Source: Bacteroidales bacterium UBA6117 (GTDB lineage: Bacteria; Bacteroidota; Bacteroidia; Bacteroidales; VadinHA17). From it: 64,000 bases of DNA. A program made the translations under genes and the position numbers. Below, in pieces: positions 55,382 through 63,904 of the stretch; position 1 is the stretch's first letter, and each line of letters starts with the position of its first letter. Below the pieces are notes generated by a model. The model was not told where the DNA came from, did not search any database, and saw nothing but the letters and a program-made list of their open reading frames with translations. The DNA lies in assembly GCA_002428385.1 (NCBI GenBank), contig DIWB01000003.1, forward strand, positions 1 through 64,000. Reading direction: 5' to 3'.

Positions 55382-55942
55382 TTACTTTTTTCTTTTTTGT
55401 TTCCGGTTGGCGTCGATGTACGCCTTGAGATAGATACCGGAGACAGTCAGGAGTATGAGACTCAAAATAAGAAGAACTATGAAGGAAAAAGTAGTGGTTT
55501 TTTCAGTTCCGGGGATTGGATCCCTGAGCCTCAGCACGTATCCCAGGATTGCAAAAAAGAAGATTGTAAGTGAAACTGCAAAGGCAAAAACAGCCGAAGT
55601 CAGATTGAATATCCTGGTTGATTTGTAATACTTGCTGTTTTTGAATTGATTGAATGAGCTTCTGGCGTAGTACTGTGCACGCTGGCGCGACCGGTCCTGC
55701 CTGTATTTTCTCCACTCCTCAACTACCCTGAAATAGTCCTGATCATCAAGTTGTCCCTTACCGTGGTTTGCCAGAAGGAAATCATAGGCCTCAGTCGCTT
55801 CAATGAACTTTTCCTTTGCTCCCGGAGTCTGGCTTATGTCAGGATGATACAACCTTGCTTTCTTTCTGTAAGCTTTCCTGATGTCCTCAAGCGATGAATT
55901 CATCGGGATGCCAAGTATGTCGTAATATTCAGATATGAGCAT
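55382..55942 (-). CDS. J-domain protein with two C-terminal membrane helices
   Basis: A 186-residue protein. Residues about 5-65 form a J domain (YYDILGIPMNSSLEDIRKAYRKKA with the HPD motif in YHPDISQTPGAK), followed by a charged helix and two hydrophobic segments (about 110-132 and 146-170). It has no zinc finger or client-binding domain of true DnaJ. It should bring DnaK to the inner membrane. It lies 101 bases behind rnfA on the same strand and could be made with the Rnf genes. Confidence 0.88.
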   Translation of the reverse strand: MLISEYYDILGIPMNSSLEDIRKAYRKKARLYHPDISQTPGAKEKFIEATEAYDFLLANHGKGQLDDQDYFRVVEEWRKYRQDRSRQRAQYYARSSFNQFKNSKYYKSTRIFNLTSAVFAFAVSLTIFFFAILGYVLRLRDPIPGTEKTTTFSFIVLLILSLILLTVSGIYLKAYIDANRKQKRKK

Positions 55943-56043
55943 TCACGGAGAGTTGAAGAGTTACTTTATACCTGCTTTTGCACAGGTTTGCCGGGTTTAT
56001 CCTTTTTCGGGATTCCCGGTGAATGACAGTCCGGCCGGGATTT

Positions 56044-56616
56044 TTATACTATTCCTGTAAATCCCATGAAGGCCAGGGCGAGAATACCTGCTGTAACCAG
56101 TGAGATGGGAACACCTTTCATCCCCTTGGGGATATCAACGAGTTCAAACTGTTCCCTTAAGCCTGCCAGAATGATTAAGGCCAGTCCGAAACCAAGCGCG
56201 GTAGCTGCTGAGTAAACAACCCCTTCGAGAAGATTGTAATCTTTCTTTATAACCAGGATTGCAACTCCGAGAACAGCACAGTTTGTTGTGATCAGGGGCA
56301 GGAAAATGCCGAGGGCCTGGTAAAGTGACCTGCTGATCTTCTTAAGAACTATTTCCACCATCTGAACCAATGCTGCAATCACGAGTATGAAGGTGATGGT
56401 TTGCATGAAGGCAATGCCAAGTTTGTTGAGAACATAAACCTGGATGAGGTATGTTACAATCGTGGCAAGCACCATTACGAAAGTTACTGCGGCTGACATG
56501 CCCAGAGCGGTGTTGACTTTGGTTGATACTCCAAGAAAAGGGCACACCCCGAGAAACTGCGCCAGTACGATGTTGTTTACCAGGAGGGCTGAAATTATTA
56601 TCAGTATGTATTCCAT
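56044..56616 (-). CDS. rnfA: Rnf complex subunit A
   Basis: A 190-residue inner-membrane protein with six helices, starting MEYILIIISALLVNNIVLAQ and including LGVCPFLGVSTKVNTALGMS, the half-channel segment with the cysteine that holds an intramembrane iron-sulfur cluster shared with RnfE. Last of the rnfBCDGEA genes; starts 12 bases after rnfE. Confidence 0.96.
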   Translation of the reverse strand: MEYILIIISALLVNNIVLAQFLGVCPFLGVSTKVNTALGMSAAVTFVMVLATIVTYLIQVYVLNKLGIAFMQTITFILVIAALVQMVEIVLKKISRSLYQALGIFLPLITTNCAVLGVAILVIKKDYNLLEGVVYSAATALGFGLALIILAGLREQFELVDIPKGMKGVPISLVTAGILALAFMGFTGIV

Positions 56617-56628
56617 CGGATTGTAGGT

Positions 56629-57210
56629 TTAGTTCTGCCTGATCTTATTTACAAGAGCTATCATGTATCCAAGGGCTATAAAGGCTCCTGGAGCAAGAAT
56701 GAAAACAAGGATGCCGTCGCCCTGAATGAACTTATGCCCGAAAATAGCGCCGCTTCCGAGGATTTCCCGGAAGGCTCCCAGTATGCCCAGGGCAAGAGTG
56801 AATCCCAGCCCCATCCCGGCCCCGTCGATAAGCGATGACCATACTGAGTTCTTGCTGGCAAATGCCTCGGCACGGCCAAGCACAATACAGTTTACCACTA
56901 TCAGGGGAATAAAAATGCCCAGGGTTTTGTAGAGATCCGGTACGTATGCCTGCATTACCAGGTCAACAACTGTCACAAATGAGGCAATAACCACAATGAA
57001 CGCCGGTATCCTGACCTTGTCGGGGATCATCTTTGACAACAGCGATATAACTACATTTGATCCTATCAGAACAAATGTTGTCGCAAGCCCCATGCTCATC
57101 CCATTTATCGAAGAGGATGTTGTAGCCAGTGTCGGGCAGGTGCCCAGAACCATTACAAGAATGGGATTCTCCTTCAGTAGTCCTTTCGTAAAATTTTGAA
57201 GCTGATTCAT
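56629..57210 (-). CDS. rnfE: Rnf complex subunit E
   Basis: A 193-residue integral membrane subunit, the inverted partner of RnfA, with LGTCPTLATTSSSINGMSMG near the start and VVNCIVLGRAEAFAS in the second half. Its start overlaps the end of rnfG by 4 bases. Confidence 0.96.
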   Translation of the reverse strand: MNQLQNFTKGLLKENPILVMVLGTCPTLATTSSSINGMSMGLATTFVLIGSNVVISLLSKMIPDKVRIPAFIVVIASFVTVVDLVMQAYVPDLYKTLGIFIPLIVVNCIVLGRAEAFASKNSVWSSLIDGAGMGLGFTLALGILGAFREILGSGAIFGHKFIQGDGILVFILAPGAFIALGYMIALVNKIRQN

Positions 57211-57782
57211 TTTTTTTCTCCTTTCTGAAGCGTGTTATAAGCTCTCTGAACTGCATCGCAGAATGCCCTTGAGCTGATTGTGGCTGCCGTGATGGCATCA
57301 ACAGGGCCTCCGTCCTTTGTTACACTAAGTCTGAAATCCGCAGGGTTCTTATTATTGAACTGATCCTTGAATTCAGGTTCTGTCATCTTTGTTCCAAGCC
57401 CAGGGGTTTCCTTATGCTCCAGGACGGTTACATTTATTATCGTCCCGTCGGGCTTGAAACCTGCCATCAGGGTTATGTTTCCGCTAAATCCTTTGTTTGT
57501 ATAAGTATTTACCGCGTAGCCAATGATCTCATTGTCTTTTTTTGCAGGGTAAACCTCAAGACTGTCTCCTTCGCCGGTGGGAAGAAGGAACATTTCATCG
57601 TTGGGGTTATTGGTGAATTCAGGAACAACCTGCTTTATGGCATTTAGCTTCTTATTAAGGTTCGACAGGGCAATGGGTTCCTTTGTCATTTCATAAACAA
57701 ACCCCAGCAACGCTGATGATAACATAGCAATAAGCGTAAGCGAAACCGCCATGTTCCTGAAAGTCGATTCAGTCTTAGCCAT
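57207..57782 (-). CDS. rnfG: Rnf complex subunit G (covalent FMN)
   Basis: A 191-residue protein with one N-terminal helix and a periplasmic flavin domain. FMN is linked to the Thr of the motif DAITAATISS (Thr168); the usual SGAT reads TAAT here, but the accepting threonine is kept. EHKETPGLGTKMTEP is typical for the family. Its start overlaps rnfD by 8 bases. Confidence 0.95.
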   Translation of the reverse strand: MAKTESTFRNMAVSLTLIAMLSSALLGFVYEMTKEPIALSNLNKKLNAIKQVVPEFTNNPNDEMFLLPTGEGDSLEVYPAKKDNEIIGYAVNTYTNKGFSGNITLMAGFKPDGTIINVTVLEHKETPGLGTKMTEPEFKDQFNNKNPADFRLSVTKDGGPVDAITAATISSRAFCDAVQRAYNTLQKGEKK

Positions 57783-58776
57783 TTTTTACCTCCTCCCCAA
57801 ATCGCCTGGGTTTAATATAGGCATTCATCAAAGGGACAAATGCATTCATGATAAGTATAGCAAATGATACACCCTCGGGATATGCCCCGTAGACGCGTAT
57901 CACCACTGTTATTATTCCGATCCCGCATCCGTAGATTAGCATCGCCTTCGGCACCATGGGCGATGTAACGTAATCAGTGGCCATATAAATTGCTCCGAGA
58001 AGAACGCCTCCTGCAAGAATATGAAACATCGGATCGGCATTCTTTTCAGGATTTATAAGCCAAAGGATGCCTGTGAATACTGCAATGCTTCCGACAACAG
58101 CAACAGGAATATGCCATGTGATCACTTTCCTCAGAAGAAGCCAGACAAATCCGATAAGCAATGCCGCTGCAGCAACTTCGCCTATCGATCCTCCGATATC
58201 GCCGAGGAACATCTGTGCCGGTGAAGGCAGTTTTTCCATGATTTCAGGCAGCGATTGTCCACTTGCCAGCCCTTCCTTTAATATTGCAAGCGGTGTAGCA
58301 CCTGTTACCGCATCCAGGTAACCAGTTCCCAGACCTTTGGGCACCGGCCATGTTGTCATCTGCACGGGGAACGATATAAGCATAAAAACTCTTCCTACAA
58401 GAGCGGGGTTGAAAGGATTGTTTCCAAGTCCTCCGAAAGTCATCTTTGCAATTGCTATCGAAACAAAGCTCCCGATAACAATTATGAGCACCGGGATGTT
58501 TGAAGGAAGGTTAAAGGCAAGGAGAATACCTGTCACGAGCGCTGATCCGTCGGTAATGGAGACCGGTTTTTTAAGCACGAACCTCTGAATCAGATATTCG
58601 AACAGCAGGCAGGAAATAACGGATGTAGCTGTTACAATCAATGCCCCGATGCCAAAATAAAAAACTGAGACAATGAACGCAGGGATAAGTGCAATTACAA
58701 CATCGGTCATCAGCTTCCGGGTTGATTCCTTGCTGTGCGCATGGGGCGACGGGGCTATATTCAGCATATTAGTCAT
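57775..58776 (-). CDS. rnfD: Rnf complex subunit D (covalent FMN)
   Basis: A 333-residue membrane subunit of about ten helices, related to NqrB. The FMN-attachment motif is VTGATPLAILKEG with Thr161. GGLGNNPFNPALVGRVF and the C-terminal YPEGVSFAILIMNAFVP are family segments. It forms the ion-moving core with RnfA and RnfE. Starts 18 bases after rnfC. Confidence 0.96.
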   Translation of the reverse strand: MTNMLNIAPSPHAHSKESTRKLMTDVVIALIPAFIVSVFYFGIGALIVTATSVISCLLFEYLIQRFVLKKPVSITDGSALVTGILLAFNLPSNIPVLIIVIGSFVSIAIAKMTFGGLGNNPFNPALVGRVFMLISFPVQMTTWPVPKGLGTGYLDAVTGATPLAILKEGLASGQSLPEIMEKLPSPAQMFLGDIGGSIGEVAAAALLIGFVWLLLRKVITWHIPVAVVGSIAVFTGILWLINPEKNADPMFHILAGGVLLGAIYMATDYVTSPMVPKAMLIYGCGIGIITVVIRVYGAYPEGVSFAILIMNAFVPLMNAYIKPRRFGEEVKNG

Positions 58777-58794
58777 GGGTCAGATGAATTCTGT

Positions 58795-60129
58795 TTATTT
58801 TAATACTTTCTGGCGGGCCATTCGTATCACAGTTGACTTGCCGAGCCTGATGTAATCGAGAAGAGGCCTGCCGGCCGGACACGTAAAACTGCAGGAGCCG
58901 CACTCCATGCAATCGGTAATTCTTTCTTTTTCGGCACGTTCAAACATACTCCTCTCCGAGAGTGTCATCAGCAGGTAGGGCTCAAGGTGTATAGGACACA
59001 CCGAAACACACCTTGCACACCTGATGCACGGATTGATTTCCTTCCTTACGGCCTCAGCGGCAGGTACGAGAATTATGCCCGACATTCCCTTCACTACCGG
59101 GGCATCGGTGTTGCTCACAGCCTTGCCCATCATCGGTCCGCCGTTTATGATTTTTCCGGTGTCGTCCGGTATCCCGCCGACAGCTTCCAGAACCCGTGAA
59201 AGGGGAGTCCCTATCCGGATCATATAGTTGCCAGGCTTTGATACCGATTTCCCGGTAACAGTGACAACCCTTTCTATAAGCGGCTTGTTTTTCTGAACCG
59301 CTTCATAAACGGCAAATGCAGTTCCTGTATTATGGACTACAGCTCCTACATCGACAGGCAGCCTGCCTGATGGAACTTCCCTGTTGATCAGGGCTTTTAT
59401 AAGCTGTTTTTCCGCACCCTGAGGATATTTTACCTTAAGGGGGTGAACGGTAATGCCCGTGAAAGATGAAGCAAGCGATGTCATTCGGGCTATTGCATCC
59501 GGCTTGTTGTTCTCGATGCCTATCATTGCCTTTTCAACCTTCAGGGCCTTCATCAGGATACTGGTGCCAACCAGTATTTCCTCTCCCTTTTCAAGCATCA
59601 GCCTGTGGTCGGAGGTAAGATAAGGTTCGCATTCCACTCCATTGATAATAAGTACATCACATTTCTTTCCCGAAGGAACGTTAAGCTTGATGTGCGAGGG
59701 GAAGGTGGCACCGCCCATTCCTACAATACCCGATTCAAAGCATTTTTTTATAATATCTTCCGCCGACAGCATTATGTCCCTGACTATATTAGTGTTCCGG
59801 TCGATTGTGTCGAGCCATTCATCGCCTTCCACATCGATGAATACAGCTGTCTGCTTCAATCCGGAACTGTCGGCGGCGGTATCAATCTTGCTTACCTTGC
59901 CTGAAACCGACGAGTGAACATTGGCCGATACGAATCCTTTGCCTTCTGCTATAAGCTGGCCGGTTTTTACCATGTCGCCTTTCGCAACAACGGGATTGGC
60001 AGGTGCGCCAATGTGCTGCGACAAAGGAATGACGACGTTCCCGGGAACCGGAAGATACTCAATCGGAATACCGGCTGTCAGCTTGTTCTCGGGTGGATGA
60101 ACACCTCCTGTTGGGAATGTTTTGAGCAC
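58795..60129 (-). CDS. rnfC: Rnf complex subunit C (NADH-binding, iron-sulfur)
   Basis: A 444-residue cytoplasmic subunit related to NqrA/NuoF. It has GMGGATFPSHIKL near the NADH/FMN site, EKQLIKALINREVPSGRLP, and near the end the two cluster motifs CIRCARCVSVCP and CMECGSCSFTCP. It oxidises or reduces NAD and passes electrons to the other subunits. 25 bases downstream of rnfB. Confidence 0.96.
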   Translation of the reverse strand: MLKTFPTGGVHPPENKLTAGIPIEYLPVPGNVVIPLSQHIGAPANPVVAKGDMVKTGQLIAEGKGFVSANVHSSVSGKVSKIDTAADSSGLKQTAVFIDVEGDEWLDTIDRNTNIVRDIMLSAEDIIKKCFESGIVGMGGATFPSHIKLNVPSGKKCDVLIINGVECEPYLTSDHRLMLEKGEEILVGTSILMKALKVEKAMIGIENNKPDAIARMTSLASSFTGITVHPLKVKYPQGAEKQLIKALINREVPSGRLPVDVGAVVHNTGTAFAVYEAVQKNKPLIERVVTVTGKSVSKPGNYMIRIGTPLSRVLEAVGGIPDDTGKIINGGPMMGKAVSNTDAPVVKGMSGIILVPAAEAVRKEINPCIRCARCVSVCPIHLEPYLLMTLSERSMFERAEKERITDCMECGSCSFTCPAGRPLLDYIRLGKSTVIRMARQKVLK

Positions 60130-60154
60130 AATTATTCAGTTTAAATTGTCATTA

Positions 60155-61018
60155 CTAAGTTTTTACCGCTTCAACCTCTGCTTCGGCCTTTGGTTTTCTC
60201 GGTGGGAAATTGACCTCAATTATTGCATTTGTGGGACACTCCGGAACGCATTTTCTGCAAAATGTACATTTGGTTGCATCGATATATGCAAGATTGTTTT
60301 CCAGGGTAATAGCATCAAATGCACAAACCTTTACACATTTGCTGCAGCCTATGCATGCAACCTTGCAGGCTCTTCTTGCAGGCCCTCCCTTGTCACAATT
60401 GGAGCATGCCACATATATTTTCCTGTCTTTTTTTGCTTTTTTGCGTAACTCTATAAGATTTCTGGGGCATGCCTTGACACAGGAGCCGCAGGAAGTGCAT
60501 TTTTCATCCGAAATCTCCGGCAGCAGCGAAACCGGATTGATGTGCAGCGCATCGAAGGCGCATGCCCTTTCGCAATCTCCGTATCCGAGGCAACCGTAAC
60601 TGCAGTCTGTCTCTCCGATATAAAGGTTATGCACTATCCTGCAGTCTGCTACTCCGTTGTAAACTGAAGTGCGGGCACGGTATTCTGTTGATCCGTTGCA
60701 TTTCAGCACGGCTACTTTCGGATCTGAAACAGGAGCAGTTCTTCCAAGGAGGCCGGCGATGTTTCCCATTACAGCAGCTCCGCCGACAGGACAGTTGAGT
60801 CCTTCAAAGCTGTCTGATTTTACAATTGCTTCGGCAAAGTTCCTGCATCCGGCAAAGCCGCATCCGCCGCAGTTGGCTGCCGGCAGAAGAGCCTGAACCT
60901 CATCAATCCTCGGGTCCTCATATACCTTGAATTTCTGAGCAATAAAATAGAGAATGACAGCCGATAGAAATGCCAGCAGGCTCAGACTTATTATAGTTAT
61001 TAGAATAGTCGGACTCAT
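60155..61018 (-). CDS. rnfB: Rnf complex subunit B (polyferredoxin)
   Basis: A 287-residue subunit, longer than E. coli RnfB (192). An N-terminal membrane helix is followed by the CGGCGFAGCRNFAEAI cluster motif and then by several ferredoxin motifs (CLGYGDCERACAF, CTSCGSCVKACP, CIGCSKCVKVCAF, CTFCRKCVPECP). It accepts electrons from soluble ferredoxin and is the entry point of the complex. The extra clusters are common in anaerobic Bacteroidota. 6 bases after rseC. Confidence 0.96.
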   Translation of the reverse strand: MSPTILITIISLSLLAFLSAVILYFIAQKFKVYEDPRIDEVQALLPAANCGGCGFAGCRNFAEAIVKSDSFEGLNCPVGGAAVMGNIAGLLGRTAPVSDPKVAVLKCNGSTEYRARTSVYNGVADCRIVHNLYIGETDCSYGCLGYGDCERACAFDALHINPVSLLPEISDEKCTSCGSCVKACPRNLIELRKKAKKDRKIYVACSNCDKGGPARRACKVACIGCSKCVKVCAFDAITLENNLAYIDATKCTFCRKCVPECPTNAIIEVNFPPRKPKAEAEVEAVKT

Positions 61019-61024
61019 CTATTT

Positions 61025-61447
61025 TTATGTTTTTAGAGTAAAGGTAAAACTCCGGTCAATTTTCTTCCGGAACAGGTAAAGGATAAGAAACCACGGAACC
61101 AGCAGGGCAATTGAAATCACTCCTGCCGTGAGTTCATTAAAGGATAAGGATTGAAGGATTAAAAGGCCGCCAACTACGATGAAAAAAGGTATCAGGTAGC
61201 TGAGTACGACTGCTCTCATTCCCGCCGATTCCTCCATCTGTACTGTTACCTTGTCGCCAGGAGATACATCGTATCTTCCTTTAATGTCGATTATTTTCTC
61301 CTCATTTTCCGTCATCCCGCATATTCCCCGGGCCTGGCAGCCTGCACATGCAGCGCAGGATATAATGCTGACAACAATCTTATCGACGCCAACTTCCTTA
61401 ACCGTCCCGTCATGCTGTATCTTGTCTTTTAAAACTGATTCTTTCAT
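61025..61447 (-). CDS. rseC: RseC/RnfH-neighbour family: SoxR-reducing system protein RseC
   Basis: A 140-residue protein with an N-terminal beta domain with CAACAGCQARGIC (four cysteines that may hold a cluster) and two membrane helices (AVVLSYLIPFFIVVGGLLIL, AGVISIALLVPWFLILYLF). RseC-type proteins are found with Rnf and help reduce the SoxR sensor in enteric bacteria; here it leads the rnf operon and may assist electron-complex assembly or regulation. The start at 61447 fits the family better than 61486. Confidence 0.88.
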   Translation of the reverse strand: MKESVLKDKIQHDGTVKEVGVDKIVVSIISCAACAGCQARGICGMTENEEKIIDIKGRYDVSPGDKVTVQMEESAGMRAVVLSYLIPFFIVVGGLLILQSLSFNELTAGVISIALLVPWFLILYLFRKKIDRSFTFTLKT

Positions 61448-61474
61448 CTGAATGTCAGCCCGGTTTGAAGAGGG

Positions 61475-61482
61475 CAAATTTA
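61475..61482 (-). promoter_or_regulatory. Proximal -7 element of the rseC-rnf operon
   Basis: On the minus strand a perfect TAAATTTG lies 28 bases before the chosen start at 61447. Its -33 partner is weak. If used, it would rule out the 61486 start. Confidence 0.35.
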
Positions 61483-61530
61483 TCAAAGCTTAGTTTAATT
61501 GAACTGCTTTTTATCAGGTTTTAATTTCAG

Positions 61531-61563
61531 CAAAATTATTTATAATCATTCTAATTAAGCAAT
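61531..61563 (-). promoter_or_regulatory. Distal promoter of the rseC-rnf operon
   Basis: On the minus strand, ATTG at 61563-61560, 21 bases, then a perfect TAATTTTG at 61538-61531. It lies just beyond the heptad repeat array. Confidence 0.5.
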
Positions 61564-61575
61564 TTTAAAGGTTAG

Positions 61576-61653
61576 GCGGTACGCGGTACGCGGTGCGCGG
61601 TAAGATTACCGATTACTGATTACCGAATACCGGGTTGCTGGTTACTGGTTAGG
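61576..61653. repeat. Tandem 7-bp repeats of three sequence types
   Basis: Eleven near-continuous heptamers: GCGGTAC-type x4 (61576-61603), GATTACC-type x4 (61604-61631), one base, then GGTTGCT-type x3 (61633-61653). The period is 7 throughout while the unit changes. This is part of the 350-base gap between recG and the rnf operon; the rest of the gap is the next repeat and the promoter region. Confidence 0.88.
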
Positions 61654-61672
61654 AATTGATTATCTGGCAACA

Positions 61673-61790
61673 AGCAACCAGCAACCCGCCTCCGCTGAAG
61701 CTATGGCGGGCAAAGCCAGCAACCAACAACAAGCAACCAGCAACCCGCCTCCGCTGAAGCTATGGCGGGCAAAGCCAGCAACCAGCAACC
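61673..61790. repeat. Two 59-bp direct repeats built of AGCAACC heptamers around a palindromic 31-bp insert
   Basis: Copy 1 (61673-61731) and copy 2 (61732-61790) each have two AGCAACC heptamers, a 31-bp insert (61687-61717 and 61746-61776, identical) and two more heptamers; they differ only in the last heptamer. AGCAACC is the reverse complement of GGTTGCT in the first array. CCCGCC and GGCGGG flank a 14-base centre at the insert, giving a hairpin. The array ends 8 bases before the recG stop. Confidence 0.9.
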
Positions 61791-61798
61791 TGATCTGC

Positions 61799-63904
61799 TT
61801 AACTGATATTGCTCCACGATTGCTTTATGCTGAACAACCTTCCAAGCTCGGAAACCAGGACAAAATTCTCCTCATTTCCCAGTGTCGGATCTTTTGCCAG
61901 GATGCCTTCAGCTATATTTCTGACATGTTCGATAATCTGCCCGTCCTTGCCAAGACTGGCGATCTTGAGGTCGAACGGAATTCCACTCTGGATTGTGCCC
62001 TCTATGTCGCCCGGTCCCCTGAGACGCAGATCCGTTTCAGCAATTTCAAATCCGTCTGAAGTCCTTACCATTACTTCCAATCTTGCAATGGCCTCTTTCG
62101 ATAGCTTATCTGAAGTCATGAGTATGCAATACGACTGATCGCCTCCCCTGCCAACCCTTCCCCTGAGCTGGTGGAGCTGGGAAAGCCCGAACCTTTCAGC
62201 GCTTTCGATTATCATTACTGTAGCATTCGGAATATCCACCCCGACTTCAATTACCGTGGTTGCAACCAGTATGTTTGCATGACCTTCCTTAAATAGCTTC
62301 ATCGAGGTTTCCTTCTCAGACGGTGTCATCTTTCCATGGACAATGCTGATGCAGTATTTCGGGGCAGGAAACACTCTTGAAATCGTGTCCCATCCATCCT
62401 CCAGATTCTTATAGTCCATCTTCTCCGACTCCTGAATCAGAGGGTAAACTATGAATATCTGTCTTCCTTCGTCTATCTGCTTCCTGATGAAACCAAATAC
62501 TTTGTTTCGTTCCGGGTCTGTAAAGTGCATTGTTTTTACCGGCACCCTTCCGGGAGGCAGCTCATCAATAACCGAAACATCAAGGTCACCGTAAAGAGTC
62601 ATGGCAAGTGTTCGGGGAATGGGTGTGGCAGTCATTACAAGTATATGTGGAGGATTGGCACTCTTTTCCCACAGCCTTGCACGCTGGGCTACGCCGAACC
62701 TATGCTGCTCATCGATAATTACCAGACCCAGGTTGTTGAAAATGACATTTTCTTCTATAAGGGCATGGGTGCCAATCAGAATATGAAGCGATTTGTCCCT
62801 GAGCGATTCATCAATTTTCTTTCGAAGACTCTTCTTTGACGATCCGGTAAGCAGACTGACATTTATCCCTATCCCTTTCAGCATCAGACATATGGTGTTA
62901 TAATGCTGGTTTGCAAGTATCTCGGTCGGAGCCATAAGGCATGCCTGGTATCCGTTGTCAATTGCGATCAGCATGCTCATAAGGGCAACAAGTGTCTTCC
63001 CGCTTCCCACATCCCCCTGGAGGAGCCTGTTCATCTGCCTGCCGGAGCCAAGGTCCCTCCTTATCTCCTTCATTACCCTTTTCTGAGCTTCCGTAAGGGA
63101 AAAGGGGAGGTTGTTGTGATAAAAGCTGTTGAAATGCTCCCCTACATTGGCGAAAACGAATCCCTTGTATTTTCGCGAACGGATTGTCTTGAATCTTAAC
63201 AGGTTGAGCTCAATGTAAAAGAGTTCTTCGAATTTCAGCCTGTACCTGGCCCTTTCAATTTCCGTGTTGTTTGCCGGAAAATGTATTTTATGTATGGCAT
63301 CATGAAGACTCATAAGGTTGTGACCTGAAATCAGATAGGAGGGGAGGGTCTCAGGAATCCTGTATTTTAGCTGCTTCAGGATCGACCCTATAAACCTGCT
63401 CAGGGTTTTTGAGGTGATAAACTGGTTCTTCAGCTTTTCGGTTGTGTTGTACTGCGCCTGCAATGCTGATGTGATCCGGGCTGATGCTTTTTCCGATGCC
63501 TCAATCTCAGGATGTATGATATTGATTATCCCGTTGAAAACGCCCGGTTTGCCGAAAACAATATATTCCACATCCGGAACATAAGTTCCCATTATCCACT
63601 TTGTGCCCTTGAACCATATAAGCTTTATGGTACCGGTTTCATCCTGAAAATCGGCAACAAGCCGTTTCCCCTTGCCCTGTCCTTCGGTGTAATATCCCTT
63701 TATGTATCCTTTAACCTGAACAAGCGGAATATCGGGTTCAAGTTCCGCAATTGTGTAGTACCTGGTCCTGTCGATATACCTGAAAGGAAAATGATAAAGC
63801 ATATCCCTGAACGTCAGAATGCCGAGTTCCTGGTTAAGCAGCTCCGCCCGTTTGGGCCCAACGCCCTGAAGATAGGTTATGTTCGTTTCGAGAAAATCCT
63901 GCAT
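61799..63904 (-). CDS. recG: ATP-dependent DNA helicase RecG
   Basis: A 701-residue superfamily 2 helicase that reverses stalled forks and unwinds D- and R-loops. The N-terminal wedge/OB domain (about residues 50-150) is followed by helicase motifs QGDVGSGKTLVALMS (Walker A), IIDEQHRFGVAQR (Walker B), MTATPIPRTLAMT, and in the second lobe ATTVIEVGVDIPNATVM and QLRGRVGRGG. The C-terminus is complete. It is upstream of the heptad array and reads toward the rnf operon on the same strand. The last 96 bases of the window upstream of it show no further gene. Confidence 0.97.
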   Translation of the reverse strand: MQDFLETNITYLQGVGPKRAELLNQELGILTFRDMLYHFPFRYIDRTRYYTIAELEPDIPLVQVKGYIKGYYTEGQGKGKRLVADFQDETGTIKLIWFKGTKWIMGTYVPDVEYIVFGKPGVFNGIINIIHPEIEASEKASARITSALQAQYNTTEKLKNQFITSKTLSRFIGSILKQLKYRIPETLPSYLISGHNLMSLHDAIHKIHFPANNTEIERARYRLKFEELFYIELNLLRFKTIRSRKYKGFVFANVGEHFNSFYHNNLPFSLTEAQKRVMKEIRRDLGSGRQMNRLLQGDVGSGKTLVALMSMLIAIDNGYQACLMAPTEILANQHYNTICLMLKGIGINVSLLTGSSKKSLRKKIDESLRDKSLHILIGTHALIEENVIFNNLGLVIIDEQHRFGVAQRARLWEKSANPPHILVMTATPIPRTLAMTLYGDLDVSVIDELPPGRVPVKTMHFTDPERNKVFGFIRKQIDEGRQIFIVYPLIQESEKMDYKNLEDGWDTISRVFPAPKYCISIVHGKMTPSEKETSMKLFKEGHANILVATTVIEVGVDIPNATVMIIESAERFGLSQLHQLRGRVGRGGDQSYCILMTSDKLSKEAIARLEVMVRTSDGFEIAETDLRLRGPGDIEGTIQSGIPFDLKIASLGKDGQIIEHVRNIAEGILAKDPTLGNEENFVLVSELGRLFSIKQSWSNIS

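Noticed and set aside
61673..61790. Two direct repeats that could be taken for a small CRISPR array
   Set aside because: The repeats lie end to end without unique spacers, the units are heptads, and there are no cas genes.
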